Origin: Candidatus Omnitrophota bacterium
Lineage (GTDB): Bacteria > Omnitrophota > Gorgyraeia > JABMRG01 > JAFGKX01
DNA length: 5,590 bases
Assembly (NCBI GenBank): GCA_016928375.1
Contig: JAFGKX010000054.1
Location: forward strand, 1-5,590
Reading direction: 5' to 3'
Part shown: positions 1 to 5,590 of the stretch, piece after piece
Layout of the letters: each line of letters begins with the position of its first letter
Numbering within the stretch: the stretch's first letter is position 1
Notes under the pieces: model-generated
Seen by the model: the letters and a program-made list of their open reading frames with translations, nothing else
The model's database searches: none
What the model was told of the DNA's origin: nothing
Made by a program: the position numbers and the translations under genes

Positions 1-1350
1 ATCAAGCAGCGCTTTTCTTAATGCCTTATCCAGCGCGTTCACAGGCCCGTCTCCTTCGCCTACGGTATGCATTATTTTATCTTTTACTTTCACCTTTATG
101 ATGGCCTCGGAACGAAGCCTTCCTTTTTGGTTTTTCTCAACGATTACCCTAAACCCTTCAAGTTTAAAAAATTCTTTGTGTTTTTTAAGCGCGCGCCTTA
201 CCAAAACCTCAAAAGACCCTTCCGCTGCCTCGAAATGATAGCCTTTATGTTCTAAGTTCTGAATAAGGTTTAATATTTTTTTGGTTTCTTTGCTGTCTTT
301 TCCCAGGTCAAGGTCCATACCTTTTGCCTTAAAAAGAATAGTGCTTTTACCTGATAATTCGGAAACAAGTATCCTTCTTGTGTTTCCTACGGATTCAGGC
401 TCTACCTGTTCGTAAGAGCGGGCGCTTTTCATAACAGCGTTTATATGCACGCCGCCTTTATGCGCAAAGGCGCTTTGCCCTACAAAAGGCTGGTTATCTT
501 GATGCTTCATATTGCACGCCTCGGCGACGAACCTTGATACCTCTGTAAGTTCTTTCAGCGCCTCATCGGAGATGCAGTCAATTTTCATTTTAAGTTTGAG
601 GTTTGCGATTATAGCGCAAAGATCCGCGTTGCCGCAGCGCTCTCCGTAGCCGTTTACCGTGCCCTGCACCTGCCTGCACCCTGCCCTTACCGCTGCCAGA
701 GAATTTGCCACTGCAAGCGCGTTATCATTATGCACGTGAATGCCTAAAGGCATTTTTATCTTCGGCGTTATTTCCAAAATAATCCTTGATACATCCTCAG
801 TCAAAGTGCCGCCGTTTGTGTCGCATAAAACCAGCGCCTCTGCCCCTGCATCCTGCGCAGAAAGAAGGGTCTTCAGAGCATAATCCGGGTTGTCCCTGTA
901 TCCGTCGAAGAAATGCTCGGCATCGAAAAACACCTTCTTGCCTTTTGATTTCAGAAAATTTACGGTATCATAAATCATTTTCAGGTTATCATCCAGCGAT
1001 ACCTTTAATATTTCTCTTGTGTGCAGATCCCAGCTTTTCCCGAAGATGGTGCATACAGCGCAATCCGACGCAAGTAAAGTCTTTACATTGGAGTCACTGC
1101 CGCAGGTTTTATCCGCGCGCCGGGTGGAGCCAAAAGCGGTTATAATGGAGTTTTTAAGGTTTAATTTTTTTATCTTCTTAAAAAATTCCATATCTTTAGG
1201 GTTAGAACCGGGCCATCCGCCTTCGATATAATGCACACCCAGTTTATCCAGCTTTTCGGCAATCCTTAGTTTATCCATTACACTCAACGAAATACCTTCC
1301 GTCTGAGTGCCGTCGCGAAGCGTGGTATCATAAAGTAAAACTTTTTTCAT
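1..1350 (-). CDS. cimA: Citramalate synthase, 3' end missing (runs off the left edge)
   Basis: This enzyme of the LeuA/homocitrate synthase family would condense pyruvate with acetyl-CoA to (R)-citramalate, the first step of a threonine-independent route to 2-oxobutyrate and isoleucine, in the cytosol. I read 450 uninterrupted codons from the ATG at 1350 to the window edge. The N-terminal TIM barrel shows DTTLRDGTQ (residues 8-16, with metal ligand D8 and catalytic R12), FDAEHFFDGY (142-151), the metal-binding HVHND (H205, H207) and GTVNGYGERCGNADL (230-244). FAHKGGVHINAV (295-306) follows. The C-terminal regulatory domain begins near residue 375 and includes GEGDGPVNALDKAL (431-444). Family members are usually a little over 500 residues, so roughly 70-80 residues are missing. 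The EGI after DGTQ and the FFDGY motif fit CimA better than 2-isopropylmalate synthase or homocitrate synthase. The gene lies 34 bp after lysC. The start is supported by AGGGAGA at 1361-1367. Confidence 0.93.
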   Translation of the reverse strand, partial: MKKVLLYDTTLRDGTQTEGISLSVMDKLRIAEKLDKLGVHYIEGGWPGSNPKDMEFFKKIKKLNLKNSIITAFGSTRRADKTCGSDSNVKTLLASDCAVCTIFGKSWDLHTREILKVSLDDNLKMIYDTVNFLKSKGKKVFFDAEHFFDGYRDNPDYALKTLLSAQDAGAEALVLCDTNGGTLTEDVSRIILEITPKIKMPLGIHVHNDNALAVANSLAAVRAGCRQVQGTVNGYGERCGNADLCAIIANLKLKMKIDCISDEALKELTEVSRFVAEACNMKHQDNQPFVGQSAFAHKGGVHINAVMKSARSYEQVEPESVGNTRRILVSELSGKSTILFKAKGMDLDLGKDSKETKKILNLIQNLEHKGYHFEAAEGSFEVLVRRALKKHKEFFKLEGFRVIVEKNQKGRLRSEAIIKVKVKDKIMHTVGEGDGPVNALDKALRKALLD

Positions 1351-1360
1351 ATTATTATTT

Positions 1361-1367
1361 TCTCCCT
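1361..1367 (-). promoter_or_regulatory. Ribosome binding site of cimA, overlapping a palindrome
   Basis: On the minus strand this reads AGGGAGA, 10 bases before the cimA ATG at 1350, with an A/T-only spacer. Its 5' bases (1365-1367) belong to the 3' arm of the palindrome at 1365-1384. If that hairpin forms in the message, it would partly sequester the Shine-Dalgarno sequence. The overlap is visible; an effect on translation is inference. Confidence 0.7.
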
Positions 1368-1384
1368 GCCTGCCGGTAGGCAGG
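1365..1384. repeat. 20-bp imperfect palindrome between lysC and cimA
   Basis: CCTGCCTGCCGGTAGGCAGG pairs with itself except at one position (1372 against 1377). The 7-bp outer arms are 1365-1371 and 1378-1384, around a CCGG core. It begins directly after the lysC stop codon and fills most of the 34-bp gap before cimA. No T-run follows on the transcribed strand, so it does not look like an intrinsic terminator. It resembles dispersed GC-rich palindromes I recall from genomes of uncultivated bacteria, but only one copy is present here, so dispersal cannot be shown from this window. Confidence 0.7.
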
Positions 1385-2602
1385 CTATTTCCCCAGCCTG
1401 AACTCGTCATGAATAGCCCGTACCGCGGAATCCGCCGACTTTTTATCTATTACACAGGAAATTTTTATTTCACTGGTAGATATCATCTCAATATTTATTT
1501 TCTTTTTTGCCAATGCCTTAAACATCCTTGCCGCGATACCGGAGTGGCTCTTCATGCCTATTCCCACGACCGAAACTTTGGCAATGTCTTTGTTGTAGGT
1601 CACGTCCTTTGAGCCTATTTTTTTTGATATCGCCTTAACAACTGTCATTGTCTTGGCAAGGTCTTTGCCTAATACCGTAAAAGATATATCCGTGGCTTTG
1701 GTCCTGCTTATGTTCTGGATTATCATATCTATATTTATGCCTTTATCAGCTATATACTTAAATATTTTTGCTGCTATACCGGGCCTGTCGGACACGTCGC
1801 ATATCGTAATTTTTGCCTCGTCTTTATTTACCGTCACTCCGCTTACAACTATATCTTCCATTGCCCTTTCCTCCTTGGATATTATCGTGCCTTGTTTATT
1901 GGAAAAGCTTGAACGCACATGTATCGGCACATTGAATTTCTGCGCCATTTCAACGGAACGCGCCTGAAGTATCTGCGCTCCTAAAGAAGCCAGTTCGAAC
2001 ATTTCTTCGTAGCTCATGTTTAATATTTTTTTCGCGTTTGGAACAATTCTCGGATCCGCGGTGTACACCCCGTCTACATCCGTAAACATCTCGCATACCT
2101 GCGCTTTAAGGGCCTTTGCCAAAGCAACTGCCGTTAAATTAGAGCCGCCTCTGCCCAAAGTAGTAATATCCTGATGAGAAGTAACTCCCTGAAATCCCGC
2201 GACAATAACTACTTTGCCTTTTTTAAGCTCCTGCTCTATTCTTTTTGTATTTATATTTAAAATCCTTGCCTGCGTATGCGACTTATCGGTAATTATACCG
2301 ACCTGGGCGCCGGTAAATGATATTGCTTCATAGCCTAACTTGTGAATAGCCATAGCAAGAAGCGCGACCGAAACCTGCTCCCCTGTAGAAACAAGCATGT
2401 CCAGTTCTCTTTCCGACGGCGATTTTGTAATATCGTGCGCCAGTTCGATAAGCTCATCCGTGGTGTTCCCCAGCGCTGAGACAACAACAACCAGGCTATA
2501 GCCTTTCTTTTTATAACTTATTATTTTTTTCGCTACATTTTTGATTTTGTTTGTATCCGCGACGCTTGTGCCGCCGTATTTCTGAACTATTATTTTATGC
2601 AT
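1385..2602 (-). CDS. lysC: Aspartate kinase (aspartokinase) with two ACT domains
   Basis: The enzyme phosphorylates L-aspartate with ATP, the committed step toward lysine, threonine, methionine and diaminopimelate. The 405-residue protein has an amino-acid-kinase domain (about 1-245) with KYGGTSV at 8-14, STGEQVS at 72-78, a GRGGS loop at 150-154 and FTDVDGVYTADPR at 173-185. Two ACT domains follow (about 263-335 and 343-405), each with an HSGIA- or DRPGIA-like turn; in this family they bind lysine and/or threonine for feedback inhibition. The length matches the Bacillus/Corynebacterium monofunctional type; no homoserine dehydrogenase is fused. I chose the ATG at 2602, not the in-frame ATG at 2629, because AAAGGAG sits 8 bases before it and the protein then begins MHKIIVQKYGG, as relatives do. 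It overlaps the end of cstA by 8 bp. Oddities: Asn155 where GRGGSD normally has Asp, and a strong internal start signal at codon 248. Confidence 0.96.
   Translation of the reverse strand: MHKIIVQKYGGTSVADTNKIKNVAKKIISYKKKGYSLVVVVSALGNTTDELIELAHDITKSPSERELDMLVSTGEQVSVALLAMAIHKLGYEAISFTGAQVGIITDKSHTQARILNINTKRIEQELKKGKVVIVAGFQGVTSHQDITTLGRGGSNLTAVALAKALKAQVCEMFTDVDGVYTADPRIVPNAKKILNMSYEEMFELASLGAQILQARSVEMAQKFNVPIHVRSSFSNKQGTIISKEERAMEDIVVSGVTVNKDEAKITICDVSDRPGIAAKIFKYIADKGINIDMIIQNISRTKATDISFTVLGKDLAKTMTVVKAISKKIGSKDVTYNKDIAKVSVVGIGMKSHSGIAARMFKALAKKKINIEMISTSEIKISCVIDKKSADSAVRAIHDEFRLGK
1859..1876 (-). promoter_or_regulatory. Internal ribosome binding site and ATG in lysC (putative beta-subunit start)
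   Basis: On the minus strand, a full-consensus AAGGAGG (1870-1876) precedes an in-frame ATG (1859-1861) by 8 bases. The ATG is codon 248 and begins MEDIVVSGV, just at the junction between the kinase domain and the ACT domains. Initiation here would give a 158-residue protein made only of the two ACT domains, ending at 1385. In Bacillus subtilis and Corynebacterium glutamicum, lysC yields a separate beta subunit from an in-frame internal start at about this position, forming an alpha2beta2 enzyme. The codons read S-K-E-E-R-A-M, so the purine run could partly reflect coding need. Use of this start is inferred. Confidence 0.65.
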
Positions 2603-4211
2603 GACCGCGTCTCCTTTGCTTATAAGCATGCCTCATTGATTGCACTGCTTCGAATAAAATAAAACCCGATAAACACAAAAGAATAACAGACACCGCTAAA
2701 AGGACATAATTGCCCTGATTTATATAATCTTTTATTTTTATTACCAGAGCGCTGACAGTAGTAACCAGCATAAAAACCATTGGTATAAACGTATACCTTA
2801 TTCTTTTACCCATAGACAACAGCCAGCTTGTTATCACTATCAATGTAAGCGCCGCGATAAGCTGATTAGCGGCGCCGAATATCGGCCATATTTCATTCCA
2901 TCGCCCGCTTAAACCAAGCCATCCGCTTAAAGATACTATAACCAGAGTGGATAAATAACGGTTTTTTACTTTAAACAGTTCCTCTGTCAGATACCTGCCT
3001 ATTCTCGCTGCTGTATCAAGTGTTGTAAGCACAAAGGCATTTAAAAGAAGTATCGCGAATAACTGCCCGAAATTACCCAGAAACTTTTTTGTAATAAGCC
3101 CATATCCTGTGCCAAAAACTCCGGCAGGCCCGCTGCCGCTTTTTACCGCTGTCTGTAATATGCTAACATTGCTGAATGCAGCCGCAACTACAAGCAGCGC
3201 CATCGCGGCAACCAGGCCTTCGGCTATCATTGCCCCGTAGCCTATTCTTTTAGCGTGCGTTTCATTCGTGATCTGTTTCGATGTCGTACCGCCTGAAACT
3301 ATAGCATGAAATCCGCTTACAGCGCCGCAGGCAACGGTAATAAAAAGCACCGGCCACAAAGCATCGCCTATGCTCGAACGCCATGCTACAAAAGCAGGCA
3401 GCTCCAGATTAGGACGGGAGACAAAAATTCCTACATAGCCGAACGTCAAACCCAGCACAAGTAAAAATGCGGATAAATAATCCCTGGGTTGAAGCAATAT
3501 CTGAACGGGCATTATGCTTGCGAAATACGCATATACAAGCAAAACAATGCTCCATGTCTTAAGCGCATCGCCTGAAGCAGTTATCGGCATTTTATTGCCC
3601 AGCATAACAAGGCCTGCCAAACTCAACAACCCGAATATCGTAACAAGGGCATTGTTGGCTTTTCTTATGTACATCAAATAACCAACAGTCATCGCAACGG
3701 GTATCAATCCTAAGGACGGCATCACTATTTCAGGCTTTACAACAAATGTCCTGGCGCAAACATCCACAAAAACGGATATTATTAAAATAAGCGCCACCCA
3801 TAAAAATGCCAGAAAAATATATTTTGTGTTTTTAGAAACTACGGTTTTGGAAAAATCAGCGATGGATGAACCCTGATGCCGCACAGAAGCCATAAGGCTT
3901 GCATAATCGTGCACCCCGCCGATAAAAACCGTGCCTAACACTACCCATAATAAAACCGGCGCCCAGCCCCATATCGATACCGCAAGTATCGGGCCCACTA
4001 TCGGCGCTGCTCCTGCTATAGACGAAAAGTGATGCCCAAACAACACCGTCCAATGTTTCGCGGGCACATAGTCTGTGCCGTCATATTTAAAATACGCGGG
4101 TGTTTTTTTGTCCGGGTCCGGCTTAAAAATAGCTTCTATTTTTTTAGCGTAAACCGCGTATCCGAACCAGAACATAAGCATCGTTAGCGCGACGATAATC
4201 AAAGAATTCAT
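2595..4211 (-). CDS. cstA: CstA-family carbon starvation protein (membrane transporter)
   Basis: This 538-residue integral membrane protein belongs to the CstA family (peptide transporter CstA, pyruvate transporter BtsT). Its substrate here is unknown. Family signatures include LFGHHFSSIAGAAPIVGP (57-74) followed by WGW (81-83), GGVHDYASLMASVR (98-111), VSGGTTSKQ (305-313), GTGYG (367-371), LTTLDTAARIGRYLTEEL (395-412) and WPIFGAANQLIAAL (442-455). I count about 13-15 hydrophobic segments, the first at residues 2-22 and the last at 502-521, then a basic tail (KQRRRGHA) that should be cytoplasmic. The length fits the shorter CstA members; E. coli CstA is about 700 residues. The start is 1 bp after the apgM stop codon and has no convincing Shine-Dalgarno (only GAGAAG, about 13 bases away), so translation probably depends on reinitiation. 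It lies between biosynthetic genes, which suggests import of a precursor such as pyruvate, or movement of an amino acid or peptide; this is inference. Confidence 0.95.
   Translation of the reverse strand: MNSLIIVALTMLMFWFGYAVYAKKIEAIFKPDPDKKTPAYFKYDGTDYVPAKHWTVLFGHHFSSIAGAAPIVGPILAVSIWGWAPVLLWVVLGTVFIGGVHDYASLMASVRHQGSSIADFSKTVVSKNTKYIFLAFLWVALILIISVFVDVCARTFVVKPEIVMPSLGLIPVAMTVGYLMYIRKANNALVTIFGLLSLAGLVMLGNKMPITASGDALKTWSIVLLVYAYFASIMPVQILLQPRDYLSAFLLVLGLTFGYVGIFVSRPNLELPAFVAWRSSIGDALWPVLFITVACGAVSGFHAIVSGGTTSKQITNETHAKRIGYGAMIAEGLVAAMALLVVAAAFSNVSILQTAVKSGSGPAGVFGTGYGLITKKFLGNFGQLFAILLLNAFVLTTLDTAARIGRYLTEELFKVKNRYLSTLVIVSLSGWLGLSGRWNEIWPIFGAANQLIAALTLIVITSWLLSMGKRIRYTFIPMVFMLVTTVSALVIKIKDYINQGNYVLLAVSVILLCLSGFILFEAVQSMRHAYKQRRRGHA
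2611..2617 (-). promoter_or_regulatory. Ribosome binding site that fixes the lysC start
   Basis: On the minus strand this reads AAAGGAG with an 8-base spacer to the ATG at 2602. It lies inside the last codons of cstA, where it encodes part of the basic tail. It supports the shorter lysC reading over the ATG at 2629, which would overlap cstA by 35 bp. Confidence 0.85.
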
Positions 4212-4212
4212 A

Positions 4213-5421
4213 TTATTTAAGCAGCTTCTCGATTATTCCGAAGCCTGTTTTTAATTTTACGCTCGCTTTATAGGCCGCGATTTCATTAAACGCCTCTACC
4301 TCATCCCTGGCTATACCTTTCCCGTAAACAGCAAAAAATATCGGTTCTCTTGTATGCGTTCTTACTGAAACAGGAGTAGCGTGATCCGATGTAATCAGGA
4401 TCCTGAAATCCTGTTTTGTCTTTTGGAAATGCTCCAGTATCGAACCGACAATGAGCCTGTCTATGTTTTCTATAGCCGCAATCTTCGCCCTTGCGTCGCC
4501 GTTATGCCCTGCTTCATCAGGGGCTTCGACGTGAATAAACACAAAATCGTGTTTTTCAAGCGATTCTATCGCGTAATCGGCCTTGCCTTTATAGTTGGTG
4601 TCATAGTAACCCGTAGCGCCCGGAACATTTATCACATCCAGGCCTATGGTTTTACCTATACCTTTTATTAAATCAACCGCGGATATAATGGAACCTGTGA
4701 CATTAAATTTTTCCTTAAAACTCGGGATGTGCACATTAACACCCTGGCCCCACAGCCATATCATACTTGCCGGATTTTCTCCCAGATCGACCCTGACTTT
4801 GTTTATGTCATGAGACATCAGTATATCTTTTGATCTTACCATCAAATCCGTCAAAAAAGCAGCGGCCTTTCCTCTTGGCATATACCTTTGGATTCTTTTT
4901 CCGGTAATATCATGCGGAGGCGTGCATATGGTATTCAAAAAATCCTTTGCCTGTATGCCTGCCTGCCTGGTATCGATAACTGTCAAATGCCTGTAGCTTA
5001 TTCCGGGATAAAATTTTACTCCCTTTAAATTCAATTTTTCATCAAGAAATCTTATCAATATTCCGGCTTCTTTGCTTTTAATGTGCCCCGCGGAATAATC
5101 TTCCATCTTCTCATCCGAAATAGTGACTAAATTGCACCGAAAACCTACATCTGATTCTTTAAGCTTAACGCCCATATTCGCGGCTTCAAGCGGCGCTCTG
5201 CCTGTGTAGTATTTATTCGGGTCATATCCTAAAAGCGACAAATTCGCAACATCACTTGCCGGGGTAAGCCTTAAAGGTATGGTACTCGCAATACCGACCT
5301 GCCCTTCTTTGGCAACCATATTCATGTTGGGAATACGCGCTGCCTGAAGCGGAGTTTTTCCGTCAAACTCCTTAACTGCCCTATCGCACATTCCGTCGCC
5401 GACAAGCATTATATATTTCAT
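4213..5421 (-). CDS. apgM: ApgM-family phosphoglycerate mutase-like protein, probable homoserine kinase
   Basis: This 402-residue protein belongs to the alkaline-phosphatase superfamily, archaeal-type cofactor-independent phosphoglycerate mutase (ApgM) branch. Visible metal and catalytic motifs are VGDGM (7-11, D9), TPASDVANLSLLGYDP (53-68, with S56 the likely phosphorylated serine), GRAPLEA (74-80), PASMIWLWGQG (217-227), VEAPDEAGHNGD (298-309, D302 and H306) and SDHATP (345-350, D346 and H347). A TIGRFAM subgroup of this family (TIGR02535, from memory) is annotated as proposed homoserine kinase because it sits with threonine genes in genomes lacking thrB. The position here, overlapping thrC by 4 bp and upstream of lysC, fits that role. 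Phosphoglycerate mutase activity cannot be excluded from sequence alone. Translation is probably coupled to thrC through the ATGA overlap; only a weak AGGG precedes the start. The stretch HTREPIFF (356-363) differs from the DPVPF I recall as usual there. Confidence 0.88.
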   Translation of the reverse strand: MKYIMLVGDGMCDRAVKEFDGKTPLQAARIPNMNMVAKEGQVGIASTIPLRLTPASDVANLSLLGYDPNKYYTGRAPLEAANMGVKLKESDVGFRCNLVTISDEKMEDYSAGHIKSKEAGILIRFLDEKLNLKGVKFYPGISYRHLTVIDTRQAGIQAKDFLNTICTPPHDITGKRIQRYMPRGKAAAFLTDLMVRSKDILMSHDINKVRVDLGENPASMIWLWGQGVNVHIPSFKEKFNVTGSIISAVDLIKGIGKTIGLDVINVPGATGYYDTNYKGKADYAIESLEKHDFVFIHVEAPDEAGHNGDARAKIAAIENIDRLIVGSILEHFQKTKQDFRILITSDHATPVSVRTHTREPIFFAVYGKGIARDEVEAFNEIAAYKASVKLKTGFGIIEKLLK

Positions 5422-5590
5422 TTTAACCCTATAACTTTTAATACTTCTTCGACCTTAGGTGAAACAGCCTCCGGTTCTTTTATGGTTTTTATTGCCCTGT
5501 CAGGGTCCTTTAAACCGTGTCCGGTTAATACACATACTATTCGTTGCGTATTGCCTTTTCCGCCGGAGGCGGATCCGCCTTTGGCGGAGA
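5418..5590 (-). CDS. thrC: Threonine synthase, C-terminal end only (5' part beyond the right edge)
   Basis: The last 56 complete codons of a PLP-dependent threonine synthase, which converts O-phosphohomoserine to threonine and phosphate. The diagnostic piece is IVCVLTGHGLKDPDRAIK, the conserved final strand and loop of bacterial threonine synthases, followed by a short helical tail ending VLKVIGLK. The stop codon TGA (5418-5420) overlaps the ATG of the downstream apgM-like gene. Just before the conserved motif, the reading frame passes through two GC-rich palindromes, giving a low-complexity Ser/Ala/Gly/Lys stretch (SAKGGSASGGKGN) where relatives usually have a short loop. Active-site residues lie outside the window. 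Confidence 0.85.
   Translation of the reverse strand, partial: SAKGGSASGGKGNTQRIVCVLTGHGLKDPDRAIKTIKEPEAVSPKVEEVLKVIGLK
5559..5588. repeat. Two tandem 15-bp palindromes inside thrC
   Basis: TCCGCCGGAGGCGGA (5559-5573) is followed directly by TCCGCCTTTGGCGGA (5574-5588). Each has perfect 6-bp arms around a 3-bp spacer, and the arm sequences are identical in both units. The 30-bp block is a multiple of three and is read in frame in thrC. The array may continue past the window edge. Confidence 0.85.

Noticed and set aside
67..255. 62-codon plus-strand open frame
   Set aside because: It is antisense to the C-terminal part of cimA; its Phe/Lys-rich composition is the expected reverse reading of that gene.
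786..1145. 119-codon plus-strand open frame
   Set aside because: It lies antisense inside the continuous cimA reading frame, which has clear family motifs, and its own translation resembles no protein I know.
1365..1384. Intrinsic terminator between lysC and cimA
   Set aside because: The hairpin is GC-rich, but on the transcribed strand it is followed by GAGAAAATAAT rather than a U-run, and it overlaps the ribosome binding site of the next gene.
1653..1967. 104-codon plus-strand open frame with hydrophobic stretches
   Set aside because: It is antisense to the ACT domains of lysC, and the hydrophobic look comes from reversing Asp/Asn/Lys-rich codons. No ribosome binding site or known domain supports it.
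2603..2629. Longer lysC start at the ATG at 2629, adding nine residues (MLISKGDAV)
   Set aside because: The strong AAAGGAG at 2611-2617 is correctly spaced for the ATG at 2602, and aspartokinases begin just before the KYGG motif. The longer form would increase the cstA overlap to 35 bp.
3856..4053. 65-codon minus-strand frame inside cstA
   Set aside because: It is an alternate frame of the well-conserved N-terminal part of cstA, whose own frame carries the family signatures.
4381..4671. 96-codon plus-strand open frame
   Set aside because: It is antisense to the conserved C-terminal metal-binding region of the ApgM-like gene and shows no protein features of its own.
4957..4970. Repeated GCCT units, similar to the CCTGCC arms of the intergenic palindrome
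   Set aside because: There is no matching inverted arm nearby, and the bases encode an ordinary part of the ApgM-like protein (RQAGIQA), so it is probably chance.

Overview
The window holds five genes, all on the minus strand and tightly packed, so transcription runs from right to left. In transcription order they are: the 3' end of threonine synthase (thrC, cut by the right edge), an ApgM-family phosphomutase-like protein that probably serves as homoserine kinase, a CstA-family membrane transporter, aspartate kinase (lysC), and citramalate synthase (cimA, cut by the left edge). The junctions are a 4-bp ATGA overlap, a 1-bp gap, an 8-bp overlap and a 34-bp gap. This points to one polycistronic message. 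I see no promoter, intrinsic terminator, RNA gene, insertion sequence or CRISPR array, and no gene-free stretch longer than 34 bp.

Functionally this is an aspartate-family and isoleucine supply operon. LysC makes aspartyl phosphate, the ApgM-like protein would phosphorylate homoserine, and ThrC turns phosphohomoserine into threonine. CimA starts a threonine-independent route to 2-oxobutyrate and isoleucine from pyruvate and acetyl-CoA. The transporter is the odd member. CstA relatives import peptides or pyruvate, so a link to the pyruvate used by CimA is a plausible inference that has not been shown.

The organism is a bacterium of moderate GC. The ApgM-type candidate homoserine kinase next to thrC, and two kinds of short GC-rich palindrome (CCTGCCTGCCGGTAGGCAGG between lysC and cimA; tandem TCCGCCnnnGGCGGA inside thrC), resemble what I recall from uncultivated lineages such as Omnitrophota. 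That placement is a low-confidence inference from memory.

No new multi-gene system is evident. The points most worth a second look are: a perfect internal Shine-Dalgarno and in-frame ATG in lysC, placed where the separate beta subunit of Bacillus/Corynebacterium-type aspartokinases begins; an Asp-to-Asn change in the GRGGSD motif of LysC; palindromic repeats read in frame near the thrC C-terminus; a palindrome overlapping the cimA ribosome binding site; and the transporter placed inside a biosynthetic operon.
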